From Spirochaetota bacterium (lineage in GTDB: Bacteria; Spirochaetota; UBA4802; UBA5550): 52,047 nucleotides of DNA. Shown one piece after another: positions 8,564-18,646 of the stretch (its first letter is position 1; each line of letters begins with the position of its first letter). The translations under genes were made by a program, and so were the position numbers. The stretch spans positions 1 through 52,047 of the forward strand of contig JAJRXZ010000073.1 of NCBI GenBank assembly GCA_024276015.1, written 5' to 3'. The notes under the pieces were generated by a model. That model saw only the letters and a list, made by a program, of their open reading frames with translations. It was not told the DNA's origin and did not search any database.

Positions 8564-9511
8564 ATGCTGAGAATAGTTATTGTTCCTTTTATCCTTTCAC
8601 TTGTTTCATGCGTGAGTATAACAAAGAAAGAATACATGGAAGAAATAGATAAATTAAGATCGGAAAATTATATAATAAGAAAACGTTTGATCCTTATTGA
8701 AAGAAGAAACAGTATTCTTGAAGAGGAGAATATAATACAAAAAAAAGATATAAAGGAAAAGGAAGCCAGGATCGAAAATCTTGATTCTGAGATCAATTCA
8801 TTGAGGAATAAATATAAGAACGATATAAATCTGTGGACAAAAAAATATGAAAATCTCCATAGAAAGAATACCATCCTTGAGAGAAGGAGCAGTGAAAAGA
8901 TCAGGGAACTGACTGAATTGAACAAAAATCTGGAACTTACTTTCGGCAACAAAATTAAAGAATTAAATCAGATCATAAGGGATAAGGAGCTTGCCTTTGC
9001 GGCAGAACTGGAGAAAATCAAAAGAGAGGGCGCCCGGAGAGAGTTTGATCTGTCTAAGAAAATTGAAGAATTAAAGAAAGTCATTAATCTCAATGAAGAA
9101 AAGATATTGTCCCTTGATGTTGCTCTGAAAGAATTGAAAAGTAAATATGAGAAAGCGCTGGCTGCGATCGAAATTAATAAAACCGATATTAAGAAGAGGG
9201 ATTCCCTGATCAGCGCAAAGAATAATATTATTAAGGGATTGATCCTCTCTTTTGATAATCTGAAAGATAAAATTGACAAGTTAAAACTTATAATTAAAAG
9301 AAAAGACAGCATTATATCCGAACTAAAGAAGGAAAGAGACAGGTTGAAGATCAAAGCATTAAATAAAAAGGCAGTGAAAAAAACAGGGAAAAAGGAAAAA
9401 GAGATCAAGTTAAAAGAGAAAAAACCTGCAGTTAAAAACAGCAAAAAATCGGGAAAACCGGCAAAAATAATAAAAGAAGATCAAACAAAAGATAAAAAGC
9501 CGAAAAAATAA
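8564..9511 (+). CDS. Long coiled-coil lipoprotein
   Basis: 315 aa from ATG 8564, chosen over the upstream TTG at 8546 because AAGGA lies 7 bases before it and the protein then begins with a signal (MLRIVIVPFILSLVSC) ending in a lipobox with Cys near residue 16. Residues 20-260 are almost all heptad-like Glu/Lys/Leu/Ile coiled coil, and the last 50 are very Lys-rich (KKTGKKEKEIKLKEKKPA and similar). It probably forms a rod in the periplasm or at the surface. Two bases separate its stop from the next start, so the pair is likely co-translated and may act together. Confidence 0.8.
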   Translation: MLRIVIVPFILSLVSCVSITKKEYMEEIDKLRSENYIIRKRLILIERRNSILEEENIIQKKDIKEKEARIENLDSEINSLRNKYKNDINLWTKKYENLHRKNTILERRSSEKIRELTELNKNLELTFGNKIKELNQIIRDKELAFAAELEKIKREGARREFDLSKKIEELKKVINLNEEKILSLDVALKELKSKYEKALAAIEINKTDIKKRDSLISAKNNIIKGLILSFDNLKDKIDKLKLIIKRKDSIISELKKERDRLKIKALNKKAVKKTGKKEKEIKLKEKKPAVKNSKKSGKPAKIIKEDQTKDKKPKK

Positions 9512-9513
9512 TA

Positions 9514-11631
9514 ATGATCAAGATCAGGCTTATTACATTTATCCTATTTTTTTCAGTTTCAGCTCTTTATGGCAGAGATAATTTAAGGATCATCATTACT
9601 TCAAATTTAATGGGAGGTTTTTCTCCTTCAATAGAAAAACAGGAAGAGAAAGATACCCTTGTGGCTATTGGCCGGTCTATCATTAATGAAAAGAAAAAGA
9701 GCAATGCCGTTTATATAGATGTCGGAAACGCCTTCTATCCGGGAGTGATCGCAAAATACAGTTTCGGCTCTGCCGTTATGGATTATTTTAATTCCATAGG
9801 CTGCGCTGCAACAGTTGTATCGTCGCTTGATATAAGGCTTGGAATTAATACTCTTGAGTTCCTCCGGAAGAGAAAAGGCACAAAGCTGCTTTCTGCGAAT
9901 CTTCAGAGAAATGGGAAAAGTATTTTTAAGCCTTTTTATATTTTAAACCGCGGGAAAAAAAAGATAGCCCTGGTTGCTTTTACGTCAAGAAACATACTTA
10001 TCGATATCGCAGAAAAAAATGTATACGGTGTTGAACTGGGAGATGAAGATCAGATCCTTGAAAGAACAATAAGGGAATTAAAGGATAGAGATGTTTCCAA
10101 TATAATTCTTCTCTCCGGTTTGAACGATGATATTAATCTGGAGCTTTTGAAGAAGTATAAAGATATTGATCTTATAATAAGCGGAGGGGACAACAGGAGG
10201 GGGCTTTTTAATAAGAATATAGAAAGAATTGATATGCCCCGCAGACGAAGCCTTATCAGCGCATTTGACGGCGCAGGTTATTATTTGCTGGATATCAATA
10301 TATATAACAATGGAATTGAAGTTAAAGATTACAGATTCCATGGTGCGGAATACGGAAAAATAAGGGAGCAGAAGTATCGGGAATTTTTAAGCAGACTGGG
10401 GAGATGGAAAAAACATTTCAGAAAGGAAACCGATAAAGTGATTCTTAAAGGCAGCGGCAAAGAGTTCCAATTTGATGATAGTAAGTTATCAAATCTTCTG
10501 AGAGACAAATACAATGCCGAAGTTGCTGTCGTAATGAAAAGATCTATTAATCCTGTTAAAACTTCAGGTGATATGAGGATAAGGGATATTATATTTTCCG
10601 TTACTGATAATTATCCTGTTTTTATTTATACTTTGTCGGGCCGTCAACTGAGGATAATTAATGACAGATTGAAAAATGCTATTTTTTCAGGATTGCAAAG
10701 AGGGACAATCCAGGGTTATGCGATTGATTTGGGAAGGAATTATAAAATAGTTTCAACACAGACGGCTTTTGAAATAATTGAGAGAGAACTTGGGAATCCG
10801 GTTAAATATAAAAACACATGGGAGAATATTGATGAAATAATTATCAGCGATCTTCAAAAAGGCAAAATTCTGTTAAAGGACAATTACAATTATCTGGACA
10901 GGAGGTTCAGGTATACTTTTGATATTTTCCTGTCAAATTTTTTTGAGAGTATTAAGATAAGCAATAGAGATAATATTGATATTCCGCCTGGAAAGAGCGA
11001 CATTTCCTACAAAAGATGGGGTATTGAAGACAGAGTGGATTTTACTTTTTACAACAGATATCATAAATTCGTTATTACTCCATATATATTTTTTGTACGG
11101 GAAGAGGATGATTTCCCCCAGAATCTCTTAAGAGGAACTCTGCTTTATAATCTGAATTTTGACTACATAGTAAAAATATACCATAAGTCGCAGGTTGATT
11201 CGGTTGTTATGGATGTTGACGGTTTAAGGCCTGCAATAGTAAGGGAAACAATAGGCGGAGATATTGAAGAATCGGATATATCAGGGAAGATAGGGATAGG
11301 TTTTGAGAAACAGGTTCACGACCCTTCGGAAGCGGCCATATACGGTGTTGAGACAATTCTGAAGCTGCAATACGATTTATTTGATAATTTAACTTATACA
11401 TTCAGTCTTGATTCTTTTTTGTCCTTCAGTTTTGTCAATAAAGTACCTGAAAATATGGGACATATAAGGACCGAAATTGAGAATGAACTCTCCTTCAGGA
11501 TCAGCAGCAATCTCGATTTTTCAATTAAACATAAATGGTTTAACTATTATTTAATGGAAAGTAAACAGAGATATTCAAATTCAAGAATTATTACTTCCCT
11601 TGATCTGAAAACGGATTTTAAGATATACTGA
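9514..11631 (+). CDS. Degenerate 5'-nucleotidase/metallophosphoesterase fused to a probable outer-membrane barrel
   Basis: 705 aa with an N-terminal signal (to about residue 20). Residues 22-270 follow the UshA-type phosphoesterase layout, but the metal motifs are changed: the usual TND.HG reads TSNLMGGF, D.GD reads IDVGNAFYPG, and GNHEFD reads SSLDIRLG. Metal binding is therefore unlikely. Residues 300-440 resemble the 5'-nucleotidase C-terminal domain (TSGDMRIRDIIF, IYTLSGRQLRII). Residues 455-705 are alternating polar/aromatic strands such as FVITPYIFFV and LLYNLNFDYIVKI, ending in Ile-Tyr, typical of an outer-membrane beta-barrel. I infer a barrel that presents an inactive nucleotidase-like domain. 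It follows the coiled-coil lipoprotein directly and ends one base from the convergent ABC-F gene. Confidence 0.7.
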   Translation: MIKIRLITFILFFSVSALYGRDNLRIIITSNLMGGFSPSIEKQEEKDTLVAIGRSIINEKKKSNAVYIDVGNAFYPGVIAKYSFGSAVMDYFNSIGCAATVVSSLDIRLGINTLEFLRKRKGTKLLSANLQRNGKSIFKPFYILNRGKKKIALVAFTSRNILIDIAEKNVYGVELGDEDQILERTIRELKDRDVSNIILLSGLNDDINLELLKKYKDIDLIISGGDNRRGLFNKNIERIDMPRRRSLISAFDGAGYYLLDINIYNNGIEVKDYRFHGAEYGKIREQKYREFLSRLGRWKKHFRKETDKVILKGSGKEFQFDDSKLSNLLRDKYNAEVAVVMKRSINPVKTSGDMRIRDIIFSVTDNYPVFIYTLSGRQLRIINDRLKNAIFSGLQRGTIQGYAIDLGRNYKIVSTQTAFEIIERELGNPVKYKNTWENIDEIIISDLQKGKILLKDNYNYLDRRFRYTFDIFLSNFFESIKISNRDNIDIPPGKSDISYKRWGIEDRVDFTFYNRYHKFVITPYIFFVREEDDFPQNLLRGTLLYNLNFDYIVKIYHKSQVDSVVMDVDGLRPAIVRETIGGDIEESDISGKIGIGFEKQVHDPSEAAIYGVETILKLQYDLFDNLTYTFSLDSFLSFSFVNKVPENMGHIRTEIENELSFRISSNLDFSIKHKWFNYYLMESKQRYSNSRIITSLDLKTDFKIY

Positions 11632-11632
11632 T

Positions 11633-13507
11633 TCAGCTGCACTTTTGATCGGCTTGTTCGATTGCGTGCATTTCATCGTCAAGTTTTTTCTTAATTATGT
11701 CGTGATTTGCAGTTAATTCTTCAAGCTCTTTATAGAGAAGATCAATATGGGATCTCATCAGATGTATTGATTTTGAAAGTTCCGTTATTTTTACGCTGTC
11801 ACCGGAAGCTGATGCTTCAATCATATTCGTATTCATTGAGCTGAGCTCCGATTCTTTGGATTCGATCAGATCTTCAATTGAAGATATTTTTTCTTCAAGG
11901 GGTTTCAGTTCTTTTGAGCGCCTGGAAATAATTTCCGCTTTTAATTTTCTTCTGTTTTTTTTGTTTAAGGCCGCCTGCGGTTTCTCTTCAGTGGCTTTTT
12001 TGTTATTTTTTATAAGATCAGTATCTTCACTGCGCCAGCCTTTTTTTTCAAGGAAATCTCCGTAGCTGCCTTCAAATACCGATACTTCATTGCCGCGGAA
12101 TACAATAAATCTTGTTGCCAGTGTGTGGAGGAATGTTTCGTTATGCGTTACAATAATTGCTGCGCCTTCAAAGCTGTCTATAGCGGCCATAAAGGCATCT
12201 GTTGATTCCATATCAAGGTGATTTGTGGGTTCATCCAGGAGAAGAAGATTTGAAGGCGCTGTGAGAAGTTTACCCAGCAATACTCTGCACTTTTCGCCCC
12301 CTGAGAGAACCGATATTTTTTTAAGAGCGTCGTCTCCCTCAAACATCATTGCTCCGCAGATGTTTCTTGCTTTCTGTTTATCTGCTCCTGAGTCCATCAG
12401 CTCTTCTTCTATGGTTAATGAGTCTTTTAAGGTGTTCGTATTTGTCTGAGCATAGTAGCCTGTTACGGTATTATTGTGAGAATGGATTTCTCCGCTGTCC
12501 GGTTTAAGTTCTTCTGCCAGTAGTCTTAACAGAGTGGTTTTGCCTTTGCCGTTTTTACCGATAATGCAGATCCTGTCATTACTGCCCACGGTTAAAGTCA
12601 AGTTTTTAATAAGAGGAGATCTGTTCTTATCATAAGAAAATGTTATATTGTCAATTCTCATAAGCGTTTTTGCATTAAAGGGTTTATATGCAAAAGAAAA
12701 TTCAAGCGATTTTATTTTTTCAAGTCTATGGAGCTTCTCTTTTTTCTCAAGAGCTTTAATTCTGGATTGGACAAGACCGGCAAGCCTGGCTTTTGCCCTG
12801 AACCTTTTTATAAATTGCTGAACTTCTTTTCTTTTTTTGTCGTCGTTGATCCTTGTTTTTTCATAGATCTCTTCTTCTTTCAGGATCTGATTATAGAGCT
12901 TTCCGGTATCTCCCGAAATTTTCTTTATTTTTTTTCTGTGAATACCTATTACGGTTGTTACAACGCTGTCCATAAATCCTCTGTCGTGTGTAATAAGCAT
13001 CAGTTCATTCCTCCACTGTTTCAGGTAGTTTGTTAACCATCTGATTGAAACAATATCGAGATAATTTGTAGGTTCGTCGAGGAGCAGCAGATCCGGTTCG
13101 GAAACAAGGACCTTTGCCAGGTTAAGTCTTACCTGGAAGCCTCCGGAAAATAATCCGGGCGCTCTGTTCATGTCCTCGGAGGTGAACCCTAGTCCCGATA
13201 ATATTTTTTCGGCTTTCCATTTGTCCTTTTTTTGGTGCAGAGGCAGCCCTTTGCAGCATTCCTTCAGTACGGTTTTTTCCGTGAATGTGAGATTCTGTTT
13301 CAGGTATCCTATAGTATAATCGCCGGGTATGAATATCTCTCCCGAATCCGGGAAGTCTTCACCTGTTATGATTCTAAAGAGAGTTGTTTTGCCGTGGCCG
13401 TTCCTGCCTGTCAGCCCCGCGCGTTCGCCCCGATTAATATTGAAGCTTATATTATCAAAGATCTCCTGTTTGCCGAAGGATTTACTGAGGTTGATTATTT
13501 TTATCAT
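11633..13507 (-). CDS. ABC-F family ATPase (ribosome-associated type)
   Basis: 624 aa with two ABC ATPase domains and no membrane segments. Domain 1: Walker A GRNGHGKTT, signature LFSGGFQ, Walker B LLLLDEPTNYLD. Domain 2: Walker A GKNGKGKTT, signature LSGGEKCR, Walker B LLLLDEPTNHLD. Between them is the charged linker (about 215-275) that reaches the ribosomal P-site in this family, and the C-terminal 100 residues form a coiled coil as in Uup or YdiF-type members. Likely a translation factor or ribosome-rescue/antibiotic-protection protein; which subfamily cannot be told by eye. The first signature is LFSGGF rather than LSGGQ, a common variation. Convergent with the barrel fusion gene. Confidence 0.93.
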   Translation of the reverse strand: MIKIINLSKSFGKQEIFDNISFNINRGERAGLTGRNGHGKTTLFRIITGEDFPDSGEIFIPGDYTIGYLKQNLTFTEKTVLKECCKGLPLHQKKDKWKAEKILSGLGFTSEDMNRAPGLFSGGFQVRLNLAKVLVSEPDLLLLDEPTNYLDIVSIRWLTNYLKQWRNELMLITHDRGFMDSVVTTVIGIHRKKIKKISGDTGKLYNQILKEEEIYEKTRINDDKKRKEVQQFIKRFRAKARLAGLVQSRIKALEKKEKLHRLEKIKSLEFSFAYKPFNAKTLMRIDNITFSYDKNRSPLIKNLTLTVGSNDRICIIGKNGKGKTTLLRLLAEELKPDSGEIHSHNNTVTGYYAQTNTNTLKDSLTIEEELMDSGADKQKARNICGAMMFEGDDALKKISVLSGGEKCRVLLGKLLTAPSNLLLLDEPTNHLDMESTDAFMAAIDSFEGAAIIVTHNETFLHTLATRFIVFRGNEVSVFEGSYGDFLEKKGWRSEDTDLIKNNKKATEEKPQAALNKKNRRKLKAEIISRRSKELKPLEEKISSIEDLIESKESELSSMNTNMIEASASGDSVKITELSKSIHLMRSHIDLLYKELEELTANHDIIKKKLDDEMHAIEQADQKCS

Positions 13508-13849
13508 GATATAGGCTTAATAATAAGATAGTTTTGATAGTATTTTTGATATTGCCTTAATAAAACTGAAAAAAAATTTACGCAATCATTTATCAGATAC
13601 TTTATTTTTCAATAATTTATTTGAGATATTTTCGGTATATCTGTTAAGTGAAAATACTTATTATTATATATTCGGCACTTTTAAATTAAAAGACTGTCTG
13701 TAAAAAAGGGTCTTATATCCGGGATTGTAAAAAATTAATATTGATGTTACAAAGAAAAAATAATGAATTTGAGATTAATAGAGATGTTTTCTTGACAGGG
13801 AAATATCGTTTTAATAAATTTCTGAAAAAGCATATTTATTTTATCATTA
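13508..13849. other. Gene-free stretch between ABC-F and HD-GYP genes
   Basis: 342 bases of AT-rich DNA between divergent genes. Apart from a promoter for the HD-GYP gene at 13792-13820, I see no open frame, repeat or RNA fold of note. Confidence 0.6.
13792..13820 (+). promoter_or_regulatory. Sigma-70-type promoter for the HD-GYP gene
   Basis: TTGACA at 13792-13797 and TAAATT at 13815-13820 with a 17-base spacer, about 30 bases before the ATG. Confidence 0.5.
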
Positions 13850-15319
13850 ATGTATGGAGATGTACGGCAAATGAAAGAATTGGTTCACTTTGCTGAATTA
13901 TATAATCTCGACGAATTTGACAATAAACCTCTCCCCGTTGATATATTTAATTCCGAAGGAGCTATTCTTGCCCGTGAAGGGCAGGCACTTCCAAATAAAA
14001 GGCTTTTTAATACCTATGTTTATACAGAGAAGACATCGCCAATTGCCATAATAGAGGAGAATAATACAATCTCTGAAAATGATGCGGATTCGGTGATCAA
14101 TGAAATTATGCTGGATTCAGCTGACCTGGATGATCTGGTTCGAATTGACGAGGAAAAAATCGAAAGTGAATATCTCTATGAAGAGCCTGCTGGCAAAAGC
14201 TATGAAAAGGAATCCGGTGATCCATATATTATGTCGGATGAATATGAAGAGGAATCGGCAATCACAATTGTTGAGAGGCTTGATAATCTTGACTTTATTC
14301 CCCTTCATGATATTAAACTTCAACTGAGAAAGAATATCCATCAGCTGAAAGAACTTTTTCGGAGAAAAATAATCAACAATGTAATCAGTCTTGATTCAAA
14401 GAACAACGAAGAGATTTCCAGGAATATAGCAGTGTATCTGGATAGTATTCTGGATAACAGTATATACGCTTCAGATTATATGGACATGATCCATTCAACA
14501 AGAAATGAGGATAATTACCTTACATTTTCACATGCCTGTTCCGTTGCGTTTTATTCTCTGGCAATAGTAAAAAAGTTAAAATTGCTTAAAGAGGATTACG
14601 AGTCCGGCAATCTTGGCAAATGGCTGCCCATTCAGACTAAAAAAAACAGCAGGCAATTGGGGCCCTTATTTGTTTCGAATCAGATACTACGCTATATAGA
14701 TCATCAGAAAATGAATATTCAGATGAAGTATAAGAGCCCCATGAAGGAGATCCTTTTTGAAGATCTGCATGATATTATTTATGAATATTCCAAAATTGAT
14801 CCTGAAATTCGATATCCTTCCCTTACAATTGATTTCGAAAGTAAGAATAGGGAAGTGCTTACAATGGCCGCATTGAATCATGATATAGGCAAACTCGTTA
14901 TCTCTAACAGCATAATGAATAAAAAGGGGAGACTGACTCGGGAAGAATTTAAAGAGATCATTAAGCATCCTGTCCTTTCCGTATCCAGGTTAAAGGAATC
15001 GGGTGTTGATAATCCTGCCATGTTTGCATATATACTGGGACATCACCGCCTCGGGCCTGAAAGAGGATATCCCCCTGTACGTAAAATGCCTCCTCCCGAA
15101 TCGAATGTAATTGCAATTGCCGATGTATACGATGCAATGCGGTCGCCGAAGCATCACGGCAGGGGCTGCCGTCAGGAAGCCGCTCTTGCCCATCTGCATG
15201 ATCTTTTTAAAGAAGGCTGTTTTGATCTGCCGCTTTATGTCTGCGCAGTACATACATTCCAAGAGTATAATCACAAATTTATTAAACAGCGGTTGAAAAA
15301 AGCGGTTGAGGAAGAATGA
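13850..15319 (+). CDS. HD-GYP domain phosphodiesterase (cyclic-di-GMP type)
   Basis: 489 aa, cytoplasmic. The C-terminal 250 residues form an HD-GYP domain: HDIGK (His 344, Asp 345), HHRLGPERGYP (His-His near 398-399, GYP at 406-408) and ADVYDAM. The HD-GYP family hydrolyses cyclic di-GMP and controls motility or surface growth. The GYP loop reads PERGYP rather than the usual DGSGYP. The N-terminal 170 residues are an acidic, less conserved region without a receiver Asp pattern. Start 13850 is used, but ATG 13871 is possible, since GGAG lies 12 bases before it. The gene converges on the receiver/STAS-like gene (one base between stops), which suggests a local signalling pair. Confidence 0.88.
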   Translation: MYGDVRQMKELVHFAELYNLDEFDNKPLPVDIFNSEGAILAREGQALPNKRLFNTYVYTEKTSPIAIIEENNTISENDADSVINEIMLDSADLDDLVRIDEEKIESEYLYEEPAGKSYEKESGDPYIMSDEYEEESAITIVERLDNLDFIPLHDIKLQLRKNIHQLKELFRRKIINNVISLDSKNNEEISRNIAVYLDSILDNSIYASDYMDMIHSTRNEDNYLTFSHACSVAFYSLAIVKKLKLLKEDYESGNLGKWLPIQTKKNSRQLGPLFVSNQILRYIDHQKMNIQMKYKSPMKEILFEDLHDIIYEYSKIDPEIRYPSLTIDFESKNREVLTMAALNHDIGKLVISNSIMNKKGRLTREEFKEIIKHPVLSVSRLKESGVDNPAMFAYILGHHRLGPERGYPPVRKMPPPESNVIAIADVYDAMRSPKHHGRGCRQEAALAHLHDLFKEGCFDLPLYVCAVHTFQEYNHKFIKQRLKKAVEEE

Positions 15320-15320
15320 T

Positions 15321-16058
15321 CTATTTATTGTATGAATATGTTTCCATATCATTGAATGATATGAAGGTCTGAATACGTTCGTCAAATTCGGTTTCAAGCA
15401 TAATTTTTCCGTAGTACCTTCCGGCAACAATGAATACTTCTCTGTCCCGTATGAGTCCGGTTATTTCATGTATATAATTGACATCATCGGGATGAAATTC
15501 CGGCAGGTACCTTAAGTCCAGTATCAGGTCGTCGTCTTTAACGGACCGGAGAAACGATTCTGTAAATGTGCTGTTAACATCCTTTTTAAGGTTCTCATTG
15601 CGAAGCGAATTTTTAAATGATACTATGACCCTTCCGGTATGTTTTGAAATGGTTACGGTTTTTTTATTCTCCACTTCGATCCTTTTCCTTTTGCTGTAAT
15701 TGATGGCTTTCTCAATTCTCTCCTGCAATTTGTTATAATCCAGTTTTTTTGTCAGGTATCCGATAATATCGTATTTTTTTGCTTTTAAGATGTCGTTTTT
15801 TTCAGATACGGCACTTAATATCAGGATAGGTATATTCTTTGTGGAATCGTTTTTTTTAAGGTTTTCAAGAACTTCAAATCCGTCCATATCCGGCATTTTC
15901 AGATCAAGAATTATGATATCCGGGTATCCTGTCCTTGCCATTTCAACACCTTCTTCCCCTGTAAAGGCGCTGATAACAGTATATCCCATTTTTTTTAATA
16001 TCTTGTTCAGCATATTGTGATGCTCCGGATGATCATCAATAGACAGTATTAACGACAT
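15321..16058 (-). CDS. Response regulator: receiver domain plus STAS-like output
   Basis: 245 aa from ATG 16058, chosen because AGGAGG lies 6 bases upstream; the alternative upstream start adds only five residues. Residues 1-122 are a CheY-type receiver: acidic pair Asp8-Asp9, phospho-acceptor Asp52 in ILDLKMPD, Ser/Thr at LILSA and Lys at YLTKK. Residues 145-245 look like a STAS-type (anti-sigma antagonist) fold: VIVSFKNSLRNEN, LILDLRYLPEF, VFIVAGRYYG. No DNA-binding helix is visible, so the output is probably protein-protein. No histidine kinase is adjacent. Confidence 0.8.
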   Translation of the reverse strand: MSLILSIDDHPEHHNMLNKILKKMGYTVISAFTGEEGVEMARTGYPDIIILDLKMPDMDGFEVLENLKKNDSTKNIPILILSAVSEKNDILKAKKYDIIGYLTKKLDYNKLQERIEKAINYSKRKRIEVENKKTVTISKHTGRVIVSFKNSLRNENLKKDVNSTFTESFLRSVKDDDLILDLRYLPEFHPDDVNYIHEITGLIRDREVFIVAGRYYGKIMLETEFDERIQTFISFNDMETYSYNK

Positions 16059-16150
16059 ATAATCCTCCTGCAATATTTATGGATACTAATATTTTGTTAT
16101 CTTCTCCGGTAATATGTTCAGTTGAAAATTTTAATTCGGTATTCGTTTTT

Positions 16151-16807
16151 TTATATTGCGTCCTCTATTTCGTTTTTAAGTCTTTTAAAAAATTGTTCCA
16201 TGAAGTTGTGCCTGCCTTCTGCTATTGCGATCCCTTTTTGAGTGAACATCTTTTCCTTTATAAATCTTAATTTGAATATATATTCTCTATAGGCCGAGTC
16301 TTCGCTGCTGTATGCTTCGGTTGTTGTTATATCAATTCTGTTGTTGTGGAGTTTTGCGCCGATTTCGCCCGAAAAAAGAAAAGCTCTGCCGATACCTACG
16401 GCTCCGATTGAATCGAGCTTGTCTGCATCGTAGAGGATCTTTGCTTCTATGGATTCGGGAGGAGTATCATCCCTGAATCTGTGAGTTTTGATGCACTGTG
16501 AAATATGATCTGCTTTCTGTTTATCAAGTCCTTCTTCCGTGAGAAAGTCATTTGCAATTTTACTGCCCAGCATGGCGTGGCAAATGCTGCCCCGTTCTCC
16601 GTTTTCATCTTCCCTGGCAATGTCGTGAAGTATGGAAGCTGTTAATACTATAAATGGGTCTGATTTTTTTTCGGTTTCGGAGATAATTTCTGCAAGTTTT
16701 ATTACCCTTTCCACATGGTCCCAGCCATGGCTTGGCTGGAAATTTCTCATTCTGTTTTTTGCAAAGTCAACAGACTTTTTTACTATTTTTTTTTCAAAGG
16801 GATTCAT
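16151..16807 (-). CDS. HD-domain metal-dependent phosphohydrolase
   Basis: 218 aa. Residues follow the HD pattern: HGWDHVERV near residue 27, LHDIAR near 62 (His-Asp), then SIEAKILYDADKLDSIGAVG with the final Asp. This is the small YedJ-like HD hydrolase group; substrates are usually nucleotides or phosphate esters, unknown here. Its first codon overlaps the lepA stop by one base (position 16807), so it is translated with lepA. Length is normal for the group. Confidence 0.85.
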   Translation of the reverse strand: MNPFEKKIVKKSVDFAKNRMRNFQPSHGWDHVERVIKLAEIISETEKKSDPFIVLTASILHDIAREDENGERGSICHAMLGSKIANDFLTEEGLDKQKADHISQCIKTHRFRDDTPPESIEAKILYDADKLDSIGAVGIGRAFLFSGEIGAKLHNNRIDITTTEAYSSEDSAYREYIFKLRFIKEKMFTQKGIAIAEGRHNFMEQFFKRLKNEIEDAI

Positions 16808-18603
16808 TAATCGATTTTTAATATTGATAAAAATGCTTCCTGCGGCAGTTCAACAGAACCTACCATCTTCATTCTTTTTTTACCTGCCTTCTGTTTTTCA
16901 AGAAGTTTTCTTTTTCTGGTTATATCTCCGCCGTAACATTTTGCAGTTACATCTTTTCTCATAGCCGATATATTTTCTCTGGCAATTATTTTAGCGCCCA
17001 CTGCGGCCTGAAGAGGGATCTTAAACTGGTGCCTTGGGATAATATCTTTCAGTTTTTTTATTATATCCTTCCCGCGCTGATAAGATTTGTCTTCGTGAAC
17101 AATAAAAGAGAGGGCGTCAACAGGTTCTCCGTTTACAAGTATATCAACCTTTACCATTTTGCCTGTGCGAAAGTCCGTTACTTCATAATCAAAGGAAGCG
17201 TAACCGCGGGTGCATGATTTGAGTTTATCGTAGAAATTGAACACAATTTCCGAAAGGGGGATTTCATATGTAAGCTGGACTCTCTTTGTGTCGATGTATT
17301 CCATAAGTTTATGTATGCCGCGGCACTCCGTTACAAGGGACATTATGTTTCCTATATATTCGCTTGGCGTAACGATCGTTGCGTTAACATAAGGTTCTTC
17401 AATACTTTCGATCGTGCCCGGATCGGGCATTTTAACCGGATTGTCAATTATTAATTTTTCGCCGTTTACCAGATTAAGATGGTACTCGACACTGGGCGAA
17501 GTTGTTACCAGAGATAATCCGAATTCTCTCTCAAGTCTTTCCTGAATAATTTCCATGTGGAGCAGCCCCAGATAACCGCACCTGAATCCGAATCCAAGCG
17601 CAAAGGAATTCTCAGGTTCAAAGATCAGAGATGCGTCATTTAATCGCAATTTGAACAGTGCATCCTTAAGGTCTCCATAATCGTCGCTGTACATGGGATA
17701 GAGGCCGGAAAAAACCATAGGCTTGGCATCTTTAAAACCCTCGAGAGGTTGGGGCGTCGGATTTTTTGCAAGAGTAACAGTATCCCCTATTTTAGTGTCA
17801 ACTACGGTTTTGATGCCTGCTACAATATATCCCACATCCCCGGGCCCAAGGCAGTCTTTTTTTTCGAGGTCGATCTTGAAAATCCCTACTTCTGTTACGG
17901 TGAACTCTTTTCCTGTAGAATATAGTCTGATAATATCATTTTTTTTAACCGTACCGTCAAATATTCTCACTTTAATAATTGCTCCGAGATACTGGTCGAA
18001 AAAGGAATCAAAGATAAGAGCTTTCAGGGGTTTGTTTTTGTCTCCTGAAGGGGGAGGGATCACTTCAATGATCTTTTCAAGAAGTTCGTCAATGCCGGCC
18101 CCTGTTTTCGCAGATGTAAGGACAGCGCTTTCCGGATCCAGGCCAAGGCTTTTATCAATACTCTCCTTTGCCGTCTTAATATCCGCGCTTGGCATATCGA
18201 TTTTATTGATCACGGGCAGTATCTCCAGGTCGTTTTCAAGAGCCAAATAGAGGTTTGCTATGGTCTGCGCTTCAACTCCCTGAGATGCATCAACTATCAG
18301 TATAACTCCGTCGCATGACGATAGGGCTCTTGATACTTCATAGGTGAAATCAACATGTCCCGGCGTATCTATCAGGTTAAAAATATAGTCCGAGCCATTC
18401 TTCGATTTATAATTCAGCGTTATTGCATTGGACTTTATTGTTATCCCCCTTTCTCTTTCCAGATCCATTGTATCAAGCATCTGGTCTTTATGATCTCCGG
18501 AGTTTATCAGATGGCACTCTTCGATTATTCTGTCGGCAAGAGTCGATTTGCCATGATCAATATGGGCGATTATTGAAAAATTTCTTATCTGTTTTAAATT
18601 CAT
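16807..18603 (-). CDS. lepA: Elongation factor 4 (LepA), ribosome back-translocase GTPase
   Basis: About 598 aa. GTPase motifs in order: AHIDHGKST (G1), RGITIK (G2), DTPGH (G3), NKID (G4), then EF-G-like domains and the LepA-specific C-terminal end with [19 protein letters not shown]. It binds the ribosome and aids translation under stress or during initiation/assembly. I used ATG 18603 because the family normally begins a few residues before [15 protein letters not shown]; an in-frame ATG at 18615 would add four residues and no better ribosome site. The HD hydrolase follows with a one-base overlap. Upstream lies the structured element at 18647-18860. Confidence 0.97.
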   Translation of the reverse strand: MNLKQIRNFSIIAHIDHGKSTLADRIIEECHLINSGDHKDQMLDTMDLERERGITIKSNAITLNYKSKNGSDYIFNLIDTPGHVDFTYEVSRALSSCDGVILIVDASQGVEAQTIANLYLALENDLEILPVINKIDMPSADIKTAKESIDKSLGLDPESAVLTSAKTGAGIDELLEKIIEVIPPPSGDKNKPLKALIFDSFFDQYLGAIIKVRIFDGTVKKNDIIRLYSTGKEFTVTEVGIFKIDLEKKDCLGPGDVGYIVAGIKTVVDTKIGDTVTLAKNPTPQPLEGFKDAKPMVFSGLYPMYSDDYGDLKDALFKLRLNDASLIFEPENSFALGFGFRCGYLGLLHMEIIQERLEREFGLSLVTTSPSVEYHLNLVNGEKLIIDNPVKMPDPGTIESIEEPYVNATIVTPSEYIGNIMSLVTECRGIHKLMEYIDTKRVQLTYEIPLSEIVFNFYDKLKSCTRGYASFDYEVTDFRTGKMVKVDILVNGEPVDALSFIVHEDKSYQRGKDIIKKLKDIIPRHQFKIPLQAAVGAKIIARENISAMRKDVTAKCYGGDITRKRKLLEKQKAGKKRMKMVGSVELPQEAFLSILKID

Positions 18604-18646
18604 AAAGCAATGCATCCGGTAATAGTTAATATTTATTACTTGTTAG

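Noticed and set aside
8668-9444. Long open frames on the minus strand under the coiled-coil gene
   Set aside because: They are shadows caused by the biased Lys/Glu codons of the real plus-strand gene; the translations are Phe/Leu/Ser-rich with no motif.
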